A stretch of 64,000 nucleotides of DNA, taken from the NCBI GenBank assembly GCA_964016985.1, contig OZ024825.1:3779501-3843500 (forward strand). The letters run 5' to 3'. Source of the stretch: Anodontia alba (lineage: Eukaryota; Mollusca; Bivalvia; Lucinida; Lucinidae). Made by a program: the position numbers and the translations under genes. Under the pieces are notes generated by a model, which worked only from the letters and a program-made list of their open reading frames with translations, made no database searches and was not told the origin of the DNA. Of this stretch, positions 22,601 to 36,752 are shown one piece after another (position 1 is the first letter of the stretch; every line of letters begins with the position of its first letter).

Positions 22601-25600
22601 TGTCTACAGCTATGCTGTGATCAGACTGAAAATGCACATGCTGCTCTGAGCTTTCATAAATGTGTATAACTATAAGCCTTCAGATATTAAGGCTTTCTTC
22701 ATGACATCAGTTCACTGAGCCAAGGTGATTTCTGCTAAGAGCTTTAAACAGATTTTCCTGGACTTCAAATACAGGTGAAATTGAATGGTCAGTGTAGATG
22801 CTATCAGTGCAAAGTCTCACCATTGTATACCTAGTGTTTGTTGCATTCACAACTTTAACTTTACTTGCCTCTTTAGCTCAAGTTTATGAAAGCTGGAATG
22901 TCTGCTATTAAACTTTGATTCTATCAGGCTTACCTAAACATTCATTGTAATTTACAAGTTTGTCTAGTAACAGACATAAAAGACATTTAAAACAAAACTA
23001 TTTTCCTGTTGCATTTGGCTTGTTATAAGTACCTCACTGAGGCAATTCTAACAAATATCCAAACATATGTTTTTGAAGTACTAAATACAATATTCTTGCT
23101 TGATTTGTGACTAATTGTTACCTCGGTAGTGAAGGTTTCGTGACAGTGAAATTGTCATTATAACGAATTTTATCGTTGTATCGAGTGCCGTTATAAAGAG
23201 GTTGTCTGTATACAGGCATAACTTAAGATAAAGCATAGTTCTCTGAACAAAAAGTATTGATATTTTTCGTCTCCACAAAAACTTACGTTGTGGATACTCA
23301 TTAGAAGTGCTTCAGCAAGGTGCTTCTAATGAGTACCAACAACTTGTTTTGTGAAGAAATAAGAAAAATATTAACTTGATGCCTCTTCTTATCTGAAGCT
23401 AGGCATATGTAATTTTATTTCTATGGCAATTTGTTTGCAGTGTCCACACTGGAGAGACTTGTTAAACAAATTGGTACGCCACAGGACTCGGAAGAACTCC
23501 GTGACAAAGTGTAAGTACAATTACACCACTAATGCAAGGGCACCACATAAGCCAAATTGTTTTATGAAAATGTTTCCTATTGTCTCATTTGAATTGTATT
23601 TGTGAAATGATTCTTATTGTGTCCTAAGCATATGACATAGCAACAGATAAGGCGCTTTTTATCGCACCTGCTTGTAGCAGGGTGCGATATAGGCGTCCGA
23701 TTTTCTGTCCGTCCGTCAGTCCGTCCGTCCGTCTGTCAACATTTATGTCGACGTTCGACATTTATGTCAAAGTTAGTATTCTAATCAGCTACAAGACTAA
23801 ACAACCATCAAACCTTGCATGAAACATCTCCCTGACCTCCTGACTTTGCAACATAGGTGTCCGCTTTTCCGTATGTCTGTCCATTCGTCCGTCCGTCTGT
23901 CAACATTTATGTCGAAGTTCGACATTTATGTCAAAGTTAGTATTTTAATCAACAACAAGACTAAACAACCATCAAACCTTGCATGAAACATCTCCCTGAC
24001 CTCCCGACTTTGCGACACAGGTGCCCACTTTTCCATTCATTTGTTCGTCTGTCCGTCTGTCCGTCTCTTAGCAGTTCTGTTATGTCAAAGTTCGACATTT
24101 ATGTCAAAGTTAGTATTCTAATCAACTACAAGACTAAACAACCATCAAACCTTGTATGAAATATCTCCCTGACCTCCTGACTTTGCGACATAGGTGCCCG
24201 CTTTTCCATTCGTCTGTCCGTTCGTCCGTCCGTCTGTCTCTTAACAGTTCTGTTATGTCGAAGTTCGACATTTACGTCAAAGTTAGTATTCTAATCAACT
24301 ACAATTCTACAACAACCATCATTCCTTGCATGACACATCTCCCTGACCTCCTGACTTGGCAGATATGTTGACCCAGTGACCTTGACCTATATTTTGCGCT
24401 CCATTGACTTTGACACAATTTACGTTGACATTCCAGATCTTCTCAACTATAAGGCATACAACTACCAAACCTTGCATAGTGCTTCTTCTAGATGTACAGA
24501 CTTGGCAGGTACCTTGACCCGGTGACCTTGACCTATATTTTGCGCTCCAGTGACTTTGACATATTTTGCGTCGACGTTCTATATCTCCTCAACTATAAGG
24601 CCTACAACCATCAAACCTTGCAAAGTGCTTCTCCTCAATGTACTGACTTAGCAGATACCTTGACCTGGTGACCTTGACCTATATTTTGGCTGCAGTGACT
24701 TTGACATAATTTACATCAACGTTCCAGATCTCCTCAAGTGTAAGACCTCTAGCCACCAAACCTTGCATAGTGCTTCTCCTATATGTACTGACTTGGCAGG
24801 TATCTTGACCCGGTGACCTTGACCTATATTTTGAGCTCCAGTGCCTTTTACACATTTTACGTCAACGTTCAATATCTCCTCAACTATAAGACCTACAACC
24901 ATCAAACCTTGCATAGTGCTTCTCCTCAATGTACGGACTCTGCAGGTACCTTGACTGGGTGACCTTGACCTATATTTCATGCTCCATTGACTTTTACACC
25001 TTTTAGGTCACCCTTCCATATGTCCTCAACTGTAAGGCCTTCAACCACCAAACCTTATATAGCACTTCTTCTCGATGTACTGACTCGACAGGTACCTTGA
25101 CCTGGTGACCTTGACCTATATTGTGCACTCCAGTGACTTTGACATATTTTATATTGATGTTCGGTATCTCCTCAAATATAAGACCTACAGCCACTAAACC
25201 TTGCATAGTGCTTCACCTCATTGCCCTGGCTTGGCAGGTACCTTGACTCAGTGACCTTGACCTATATTTGACACATTTTACGTTGATGTTTGATAACTCC
25301 TCAACTATAAGGCCTACAACCACCATACCTTGCATTGTGCTTCTCCTTGATGTACTGAATTAGCAGGTACCTTGACCCGTGACCTTGACCTATATTTCAT
25401 GCTCCAGTGACTTTTACACATTTTACGTCAACGTTCCATTATCATTGGGCTGTATGATACAAAAAGTCAGTGCTGAAGATATAGCCATTAGAGGGAATGG
25501 GACTGGCCTGGAATATATGTGCCCCACTAGACACTTTGTCTACATTTTTTTCAACCCAGTTTTCCAAGTAAGCACTGCTAAGAATGAAATAAACTTATTT

Positions 25601-28600
25601 AATAACCACATTCTGATTGAGGCTCCTGTGACTTTTGCGCCAGCAGGTGCGATGACGCCTTCTGTGGAATTCTTGTTTCATCCGAAAAATGCTGATATCT
25701 TTCTTATTTCTCGACGAAAACATATGTTGTGGATACTCATTAGAAGCGCCTCATTGAGGCGCTTCTAATGAGTACCCGTAACATATATTTTCGTCGAGAA
25801 ATAAGAAAAATATTATGTGGATACCCACTCTTATCTGTAGCTATGGTACACTCTTTAGAAGTACCTTTGTGATATGAGCCATACAATGAGAAAGCTTATC
25901 TTTCATAAGTCCAGATGAGACACTTTTTTCAACCCAAACTAATGATTTTTTTCTGATGTCTCCGTGAAAACAAATTGTGGGTACTGAAAAGAAGTGCCCG
26001 GCAAGCACCTTGGCAATCGCTTCTAATGAATACCTACAACATCTGCTTACCTGGAGAAATAAACAGAATATGACCACTTTTTGTTTGAAAATATCTCCTT
26101 AGCTGGAGCTATATTAAATATGACCATGCCCATAGGAATTGATTAGAAGGAGTATTTGGTGATAATTATGGGATAATTTTCTTCTCCATTAATATATATG
26201 TTGTGGGTACTCATTTGAAGCCCCTCTTTGAGGTGCTTCTAATGAGTACCCACAAGAAATGTTTTCATGGAGAAATAAGAAAAAATATCCCAGAATTATC
26301 ACCAAATACTCTTGCTTAACAATTCCTCCGAGTCCATGCCAGTAGATTCGAAGAGAAATAGTTGAATGAATCATATTTAGTTAGATAATGTCTGTCATTG
26401 TACAATACAGAATGTACACAATTCATCTAACATGTCACTTGGAAATAATGCACATGAACAAATCAATAAAAAGAAAGAAAAACAACACCTCAGGATGATA
26501 CCAGGGCCCAGTTGTTCAAAGTTAATGACATCGTTAGTTAACGATTCGTTAAAATTTGCATCGAGTGATACGCAAATATGCTGAATTTTTTTACTGAAAA
26601 AATGTGAGTAGCGTTTGCTGTGCAAAAGCTACTCACATTTTTTCAGCAAAAAATATCAAAATATTGTATATTGAATCCGCTAAAACAGTTAACGAAATGA
26701 CCCTTAACGAGCTTGTTAAGCTAACAACGCTTTGAACAACTGGGCCCTGGTTTTAGGATGGAACCTTATATAGGCCCCACAGGTTGGAGCAATTAGATTA
26801 ATCTGTGTTACCTCTGTCATTTCACATCTGACTTTTTAGATCACAGACAACACATTATACCAACCAGTTGGCCAAAGACACAAACAAAGATATGAAAGAT
26901 TTAGCCCACCTACCTTTACCCTCAGACCCTAGTAAACAGGTAAGTTGACAATAGAAAGAAACATTTTGATATTTGACCAGTGTATGTCTGAAACAAGATC
27001 TCATTGTTCAATTCATCCATAGGACTTGCTGAGGAGGAGTATTTGCTGATAATTTTGGGATATTTTTTCTTATTTCTCCTGAAGAACATAATATTGTGGG
27101 TACTTATCAAAGTGCCTCGCCTTGGCAAGGCGCTCCTGATGAGTACCTACAACATATGTTTTTATGGAGAACTGGAGAAAATTATCTCAGAATTATCACC
27201 AAATGCTTTTCCTTAACAAATACTCTGTTGTCTTTCAGTCTTTGCGAAATCTTTCCAACAGATGCAGGACAGCTGTCAGACAGACTGAAATTTTTGGTAG
27301 GACAAAATAAAATTCTGCAGGACAGGAGGCTTGTCTGTTATCAAATTACTACCTTTTTTTGCCAGAAATCACAGGACATTTGTCAGACAAACTGAAATTG
27401 TCTGCAGGACAGAATGAAAATTTGCTGGTTTTGTCAGACATCCTGCAGTTTTCGCAAAGACTGGTCTTTGACCATATAAAGAGATGAACTGGTTGTTATC
27501 TCATTAGAATCAAATCGCCTAGAATAGATTGTCTTTGGAAACTTTAGAAAATGAAAAAAAAATGCTTTTGTGATAAATTATATATACTGTATTTCTAAAC
27601 ATTGGGTACAAAGAAATTCATGAAACTCAGTTCTATATTTTAATGTGCTTTAGCTGTTTAAAATGATTTACAAATATTTTTTTGTCCAGATGTGAAAAGT
27701 TTACCTTATGAGTTTTGAAAGCTGAAAATAAATAGCTTTTAACTATTTTCTGTATTTTCCTAGAAATTAGAGCTTGAAATTCTCTAGAACTGTGTCACTA
27801 GGCGATTATTTGCATGAAATATCAGGTCTTTTGCTTGAGGTGTGAGGTAGGGGAATAGTGTGAAAGTATAAAAATCTCTGTGTGAAGAGGTTAGTCCCTC
27901 TTAAGTAGGGGTTTGCTGTTTAATCAATTTCATTGATCATTGACCATTATACCACACATAAACCATGTGTGTTTGGTGGGGTCATACTGTTTTCACGTTG
28001 TCTGTATGTCCTTGTATCTGTTATGTTTTGTTTTGTTTTCATCAGCAATTACCTTGTGGGGTGGGTAGGCAGGGATCTAATAAGCATAGCAGATTGGCAT
28101 TTCCTGTTTACAGTCTGATTTTGATTAATCACATTTTTTATGATTGATTTATCACATGCATATTTGTTTACATTGTTAAAATTTTACAGCAGTTTTCGGT
28201 ATGTTTGGCCTTGACTTCTTTTGAAACTGCAGTATAATGATCTGTGATTTTACAACATCATTCACCATATACTTTGTGATACAAGTGACAGTATCACCTG
28301 AAAATAGCCCTCAAAGAAAAATGCAGTGTTCATAATTAGACTTAGATAATCTTTCATGATCAATGTTTAATCAATCACATGAGATAGTCATACCATCATG
28401 GGCATGTGCAAAAATACACCAGATTTGACATTTTGTTTGACGCTCCTCGAATCTTGTAATGATGCACAACTTTTGAACATATGTTACACAACTGGATGAA
28501 ATCAGTCCATGGTGTAGGAAGAGACTGCTTGATGGACCAGTGCATGGATAGAAGAGCAGGGATACTAAGGATATACTTGGTAGATTCACAAACATTTTTA

Positions 28601-31600
28601 ACAAGGGAAACAACTTTTGTGACTTCCTGTTTGCATTCCTGTACATAGGTCTCTTCTGGAAAGGGATCTACTCTAAAAAAGGAAAGTGTGTCAGATTGAA
28701 AAACAATATTGTCAGAGTTGTCTCCCTTCAGAGTGTATCTAATGTATCTAGTCCCCTTAATCCTTCTCATGCTAAATAAATTAAGACGCCGCGCCCACTT
28801 CTAATTTCCAGCCAATCAGATTACTTGATCCGGGTTTTTGATAGAAATTCACATTTTTAATGACAAACAGTGCAGATCCAGATCAGTTGGCTTCTTCAGA
28901 AGCCAACTGAACTGGAGCCACACTGTTTGCTAAGACAGGGCATGACGTGTTCAGCAAGAGAAGGGTTAAATTCCAAGCTCAGATATAAAGGATGTTCAGA
29001 AGACATTTTGTGTTGTGTTGTTTTGGACTCAGGCCCTACCAAATCTGTGGAATCCAAATGATTGCCTTTGGTTGTCCTTGACCTATTTTAAGTCAAGGTC
29101 AAATTGGGCTACTTAGGCATCTGTATAGGAAGAAGGCAAAACAGTGGATTTTTCTGAAACTCTTGTAATTATGACATCCAGTTGATTTATGCAACCAGCT
29201 AAATGAACTTTTACAAATACCAAAGGTCAAGGTCATTTACTGACCTCGGTGTGAAACAAAATTTTGAAAGTTTAAATTGTTTTAAGGGTTTTGAGTGCAA
29301 AAGGGTTAAGGTTGCAGAAGTAGACTTGCTCACCCACTTGAGTTTTGGTGAGCATAGTAGCCTGTGGGCCTCTTGTTCAGTATTTTTTTCTTTTTCTCCA
29401 AAAAAAGCAGGTTATGGGTACAAATGGGGTTACACATTACATGGACTTGTTAATGTGATGAACATACTTATTTCAGCGCCAGATGAAGATGCAGAAGGAA
29501 AGATTAACAGAGGAATTCAGTAATGTATTGAAAAGTTTTCAAACCATACAGAGAACAGCAGCAGAGAAAGAAAGAGCAAGTTTATCAAGAGCAAGAGCAT
29601 CATCAGGAAGTGGCTATGTAAGTATGGATCAGATTCTAGATCTCATGTCCATGTACCAGAGATGCCTTTTTTGTCAGACCGTTTTCTTGAAATAATGAAC
29701 TTTTAGATGAAATTATCATAGTCTTGAGTCAGATATTTTAGCTTCAGATAAAATGGGTATTATGAAATTATTTTTTTCTCCATGAAAACATATGGTGTTG
29801 ATACTCATTATGACATAAATCCTTGTCCTGCTGAATAAATTAAAATGCTACACCCACTTCCAATTTTCAGCCAGTCAGATTAATTAACCCAAATTATTGC
29901 TCTAAATTCACATACTTAATGGCAAACAGTGCAGATCCAGATCAGTTGGCTTCTTCAGAAGCCAGCTGATCTAGATCTACACTGTTTGCAAAAGCAGGAC
30001 ATATCATGGTTCAGCAGGACTGGGGTTCAAAGTGATTCACTGTTGAGAAAGAAGAAAAATATTAATACTTTTTGGTTGAAAAAAGTGCCTGATCTGGAGC
30101 TGTGAATATTCAGCTATGAAAGATTTTAATGGGTATGATTACTGTCTAGCTTTCAGTTTTGAGGCATTTGAAGTACAGTTAAATCTCATAATCTTGAAGT
30201 CCAGGGGATTCTGAAATACTTCGAGATATCCACACCTCAATATGAGATTTGAGGAAAAATAAATCAAACAATTACATTTCACAAATGAATATGTAATTTG
30301 ACTCCTGAATCTAAAGATATATTGAAATCTTGTGGAAAAGAGAAGAAATTGCTCCATAGGAGCAATTTCTTCTCTTTTTCCCCAATATTTTGATACCTGT
30401 TGTTAGATTTACATGTTAAAACAGGTACCAGATTTTCACTTCGAGTTAAGCAGTTATTCAAGATCAGTGAAGTGGAGATAACGAGAGTCGACTGTACCAT
30501 ATTTTTCCTTGACTTAATTCTTCTGAGTAAAAACTGGGATGTAAAACTGGGATGATACAAATATGTTTATGTATTTTGGACCCCAGCTGACGAAAAGGAC
30601 CTTACAACATTCTTCAGTATTTTGAACAATGTATGTTTTTAAAGCATTAAAACTTGTGATTTTTTCGCTGTCTTTTAAGTACCTTTCATTTGTGAGCAAT
30701 GCACATCCTGTCTTCTAAATTTGGAGACAGTTTGTTCAAAAATTAAGTGATTGTTGCTATGGCAACCATATAACTGATATATCATTGTTTATAAAATTCT
30801 TGTGTTGCCATGGGACTAAGCTCCATAGTTACAACTTTTAGTCAAATTGTAGAAATACAGTCGACTCTCGTTATCTCGAATTCCAAGGGACCCTCTGAAA
30901 CACTTCAAGATATCCGTACCTCGACATATCAGATTTTCAGAATTGAGGAAAAAATAATTCAAACAACCACATTTAACAAATTTTTATGTAATTGGACTCT
31001 TGACTTTAGAGATATATCGAAAATATTGTGGAAAAGAGGAGAAATTGCTCCTTAGGAGCAATTTCTCCTCTTTTCCACAATATTTTTTACTTGTTGTTAG
31101 ATTTTCATGTTTAGACAGGGAGCAGATTTTCACTTCTAGATAAGCGGTTATTCGAGATAAGCGAGTTTGAGATAATGAGAGACAACTGTAATTACATTTT
31201 ACAGTCATTTTAATTCTTTAAGGCATTATAATGTTTGCTGACATATATTAATTAAGATACTCAGACTTGACACCCTATTTTTTATATAACAGCTTAAAGT
31301 AATAAAAGTTCATATCTCGGTAATGTTTTATGACATATCAGTGAGGCTTTTCTAAATGATTCTAAATGGATGGATTTGTCAGAATATATAAAACCTACAA
31401 ATTATCAAAATTTGCCATACGGTCCATTTTGTCAGACCGTGGCCCATTTATATTCTTTTTTCCATGGAGCTAGTAAAACTGAAACTTAATAACTACTGTT
31501 TTTATTATTTACAATGTATTAATGATGAAATATTATATATTTGAATATAGGGACATGTAAACCAGTATCATAAAGTCCCCATAAAAATAAAATAAATTTG

Positions 31601-34600
31601 CAGTAAAGGTATAGCAAAATTGATTTCCTTTTTGTACAAAAGTTCAGGAAGTGCTGTTAGTTACACCAACCCCCATGTATCAACATGATGTCCACAAATG
31701 TTAAATTTTTTTTTAAAGATCTTTTTCTCCTGGATGGCTGAATGAATGAACTTCATACTTGGAATGCTGTTACATATAGGTCCAAAGGTTTGTACAGTAT
31801 AAGCCCCAGCCTCATAGTGATCTAAAGGTCAAGGCCACAATCTCAGAAATTTTCAAAAATATAAGTCTCCAGAATGCACTAATGAATATCATTGATGCTT
31901 GGGCTGATGTTAGATCTGGTCCAAAAAATTATTCAGTATAAGTACCATACTTCATCAATGACTTTGACATTAAGGTTGCGGACTTAGAACTTTTTTACGC
32001 TCCGAATGTTAGTGTTTTTCATAAAAGTTTTTAGATCAATGTCTAGCAAAAGTTCCAAGTAGAATTTCCACAAGATTTAGTTTCGGTCAGGAATCCTAAT
32101 TGACAGTGTACTGGGTTATACTCTGTGTTCCATAAGGTTTTGATAGCTGATATGAGAAGTATAAATGTTTGTCCTGGCATCAGTTAAGATGCATTTTTGA
32201 TACCAGAAAGTATTGATATTTTTCTAATGTCTCCACAAAAACATTGTGTATGTTCTGGGTACTCATTAAAAGCCCTTGTCAAGTACCCACAACATTCATT
32301 TTCATCACGAAAACATACCAGTACCTATAAAATTTTGACCCCCTCAAACACCACTTTTATATAGTAAAACTGGGGTTTGCAGGGGTATACATTATTTTTC
32401 TTATTTTTGCTCTAAAACATAGATTGTGGGTACTCGTTAGAACCGCCTCAGTGAGGCGGTTCTAATGAGTACCCACTATCTATGTTTTGAGCAGAAATGT
32501 GAAAAAAATATCAGAATTTTTATTTAAAAATTTTCATTTTTTGTTGGTAAAATTTCAGTATATTTGAATAGGCATATTTTCGTAATACATGGTGAAAAAA
32601 CTATTTATTTGGATACTCCTTATCTAGAGCTTTGGTGTGTTTTTCTTTATAAAGTTTTTGTAATATATTTACCCAAAACTGTTTGGATCTATAGCCATGC
32701 CAGAGTAAACAGTATTGTCTAGGGCTCCAGATAAGATTTTGGTACAGTGAGAAGTTTACCCCCTGCTTTAAAGCTTAATACTGAAATACACATTTGCAAT
32801 GCTTTACTCTAAAAGTACCAAGCAAAATGATAGCATATTATTATTTTTCAGAGAAAATGAGGCTTGGCATTCATATGAATTGTCTGCTAAGCAGACAATT
32901 CACATGACATGCCAAGCCTTATTTTCTCTGAAAAATAATAAAAAAAAATCAGGGTTGTCATCTGTTGCATTTGTCATTGGCACTTTAAGGGTTAAACCCT
33001 AATCTAATGTACAGTGTGCACAAAATGGTTATATAAAGAGAAATTGTCTCTGCAGAATATATATTGGTGGTCCAAAACTCATTAAAGAGCAAAATTGGCT
33101 ACCCTGACATTGATTAGTTTCCTTACTGAAAATGTTAGCACTCTAAATTTGATTTCAGTGCTGAAATCCAAAATTTTATCAATTACTCTTACCCCATCAG
33201 CTTCAATTTCAATGCTGATCTTCAAACCATCAGTGCTGAAATATCCTTTATTCCATCTTGAGCTCTGGTAGTCCCTTAATGAACTGCCTGATCAGGATCT
33301 GGTCTGTTTGCCATTCTGTCACCACCTTCTAAATAGTAAATGGACTGCTTCAGAGTTTGGTAAAAATACGGTAGTTAGGAGTTACGATGTCTGAATGTTT
33401 ACATGCGTCTACAGTGAACCCTCGTTATAACGTCAGCATTTGTTCCCAAAAATGTTGCCATTATAATGACTTTGCTGTTCTAAAGAATCCTTAATGGACA
33501 GAATGATATGTAAGAAATGCTTTGTTTTATTATTATTTCCTCATAGAACATACGTTTTGGATATTTGTTATTTCTGAGGTGATTCTAACAAATATCCAAA
33601 ACATATGTTGCTTGAAGATATTATGCAATGTTTTTTGCATAATTTCTCATTAACCGTCACCTCTTGAGAGAATATTTCATGACATTCAAATTGTCGTTAA
33701 TGAATTTTGTCATTGTATCAAGTGTCGGTATAAAGAGGGTTGACTGTACATTGTAAGTGTGATTAATATAGAGAGCAAACATGGTTTTTCATGCATAAAC
33801 ATTCGCCAGGTCCCGTGGGAGGTGTTGAAAACCGAGGCCGAAGGCCGCGGTTTTCAACACCTCCCAAGGGACCTGGCGAATGTTAATGCATTGAAAAACC
33901 ATGTTCGATCGCTATTATTGCATAAAAATTGAAAACATTTGCTACATTTTGCGTTATATCTTGCACTATTTTGTTTCGCCTTTTCACCAATGTTGTGCGA
34001 ACGCTATTTCCACGTACTATGCTTGTTCTAGGGCAGGGCAGTACACATCTCGTGACAGCAGCAATTCTGTGGCCCGGTACGAGCATATTGAAAGTTGCGT
34101 AGCCGTGCATTAACAGCACGGGAATTGCCTTGTTAATACAGGGCTTTTCGCCGGTTAATGCACGGCTATTAATACCATGTGACACTGCTTTTTATGCAAT
34201 AATTTCTTACACTTGCCAGAGTCCATTCCAAGATGAGCCAGCAGATGAGGGGTTTTCGCGGCCTGGTTTTTCTGAAACAGCTCAGGTGTTAGCAATGGAA
34301 AATGATGTTGATCTGAACCTGATGAGGGAAAGAGAGACAGCTATCCACCAGTTAGAGGTTTGTAGACAGTGTGAATTTTTTTATCTCACTTACCGTATTT
34401 ACCCTAAGTATTCGGACACCTCAACTCCTTACCATATTTGTTCTAAAATTTGAACAAGTACAATTCACTACCCGATGTTGTGTCGAAAAACTGCTGGATG
34501 AGTGGCAGTGTAGACCCAGATGAGACGCCGCAGAATGCGGCGTCTCATCTGGATCTAAACTGTTCGCTAAGGCCTTTCTGTCCGAATAATGTAACCCATG

Positions 34601-36711
34601 TACATTGAGTGGACTCTTCTACCACACAGTCTTTGGCCTTGGTGTCGGTTAAAGTTTTTAAAATGCTAAATCTTCTGAACCTCTGGATGTAAGTAGTTCA
34701 TACTTGCTCTGATGTTTGACACTAGTCTGAAATATCAAATCTTGTTTTCTGGTTAATGTAAGAAAATATTGTTAATTAGTAGTCTGCTGAATTTGCACAG
34801 AGTGGTAAAGGTTTAATGAAATAAACATGTTGGTGGAAGGGAATTTTTTCAGTAGGTCAAGAAAACAAATAATAGGATGTTTTTGGAAATTTTCTTATTG
34901 TAACCCTGCAAACTGTGTTTTTGGCAGTAGGGGTATACTGTTTTCACATTGTCCATATGTCCGCTCATCCATATTTCTGTCCATTTGTTACATTTTAGTT
35001 TCTGATTCTTATTTTGCTAAATAATTTATCAGAAGGCAGTCATTACCTTGTCATGTGGGGATATCTAATAAGCACTGCTTATTTACACTTGTTTTATCAT
35101 GACAATGTATATTGTGTGTACCCATTAGAATGAACTATCAAGGTGATTCTTGTGAGCTCACACAACATACCATTATTTTTATAGAGGATAGAAAAGATTT
35201 TCCTAAATCATTCCTATTTGCCTTCTGATCTGGCACTATGATTAACCCTCAGTGGCTCAAACTACCCATGTCTAGAACAAATTTCTATGGTCCCAAAAAT
35301 GTTTGAGCCATTGAAGATAAACTTTACTAGGTCTTTGCAATTTGTCAATATCAAACATTGAGGTATCGACAGTCTGCCCAGGGTGGTCATTTCATAATAT
35401 TTCACTGTAGCACCAAAATACTGTATTATGCAGGCCATAGCTTCCTTATCAGAGAATAGAAGTGTTGTTTACCACTTTTGAAATAGTATAGTTATTTCAT
35501 TCCTGTCTGTAGAATAGTCAAAACTAATGCCTGAGGTGCCGTGGACAGCTGGATGCACTATTCGGCCGAGGGCAATAGTACACCGAGCTGTCCACGGTAG
35601 AGAGGGCAGTAGTTTTGACTATTCTTCCAAAACAGCCATGAAATAATTGTTTTATTAACCAGCTAATGAAAAAACATTATTGATTTTATCCAATTAGGGC
35701 TGTTTTAATTGACACGCAATGTTGGTACATCAACGTCATTCACCTGAAATTTGACATCACCAACCATGGTATGGTCAGAACTATTGCACAGCCCTTGTGC
35801 TTTGGGCTTAAATGGGTGACGTCATCAACTGTGGTATAGTCAAATCTATTGGACGGCTGGTGACGTCAACATTGCATGATTTCTTTGAAGCTGCTCTGGC
35901 AGGTGCCAATTAAATAATAATTTTTGATTGAGCTATATATAGTAGGTTGGGTAAAAGTGTCATTTATTTTCTGTTGTAGAGAGATATTATGGATGTAAAT
36001 CAAATCTTCAAAGATCTTGGCATGCTGGTCCATGAACAAGGAGAAGTGTTAGGTAAGGTGCCAGTGCTCCAGATAAGGGGGAGTAAAGGGTATTTCAGCA
36101 TTGATTTTTCTGTACCCTTCAACAGCATAGTGGCGGGGTATTATGGTTTCATGTTGGTTGTCCGTCTGTCAGTCATACATCAGTCCATCTAGAGTTGTTT
36201 CGGGATATCTTGAGTAAATGTCAGTGGATTTTCACCAAATATGGTATGTAAATTGATATTGTTGAGAGCTGATTCTGAATTGCTAATGAGTAAATTTCAT
36301 CAATTTTTGACAGAGCTAGTTGCCCACCTCACCATAGTTGTGGGGTATTATTATGCCCAGCCATTTGAAGAATAGTGGAAAGGATAAATAGTGTTACCCC
36401 TGTCCGTCCATCCATCTGTTCATCTCCGTTTGCGTCTGGTGCTAGTGTTTAAGTTTTTTAGGTGGGGGCATCCATGTCCTTTGGACACATTTCTAGTCAT
36501 ATCATGTTTTTATTGAAAATCAGCATTGAAAATGAAGTTGAGGGGGTAAAAATGATTGTTGAAATTTTGGATTTCAGCATTGAAATCAAATCCCACTGCA
36601 GGTGGAATTCAGCTCATGACTATGGCACTTTATAGCACAGAACCTTTCATTATCATCCTTCCATCATCTCAATATAAATTAAATAATGTTCAAAGGGATG
36701 TAAAATACCAT

Positions 36712-36752
<41 letters not shown>

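Noticed and set aside
23700..25440. CRISPR-like array because of regular repeats
   Set aside because: Units are 140-160 bp, diverged throughout with no conserved repeat/unique spacer pattern, in an animal genome.
28396..28770. 124-codon minus-strand open frame
   Set aside because: Low-complexity residue order, no recognised motif, and it runs into a C1 element at its start.
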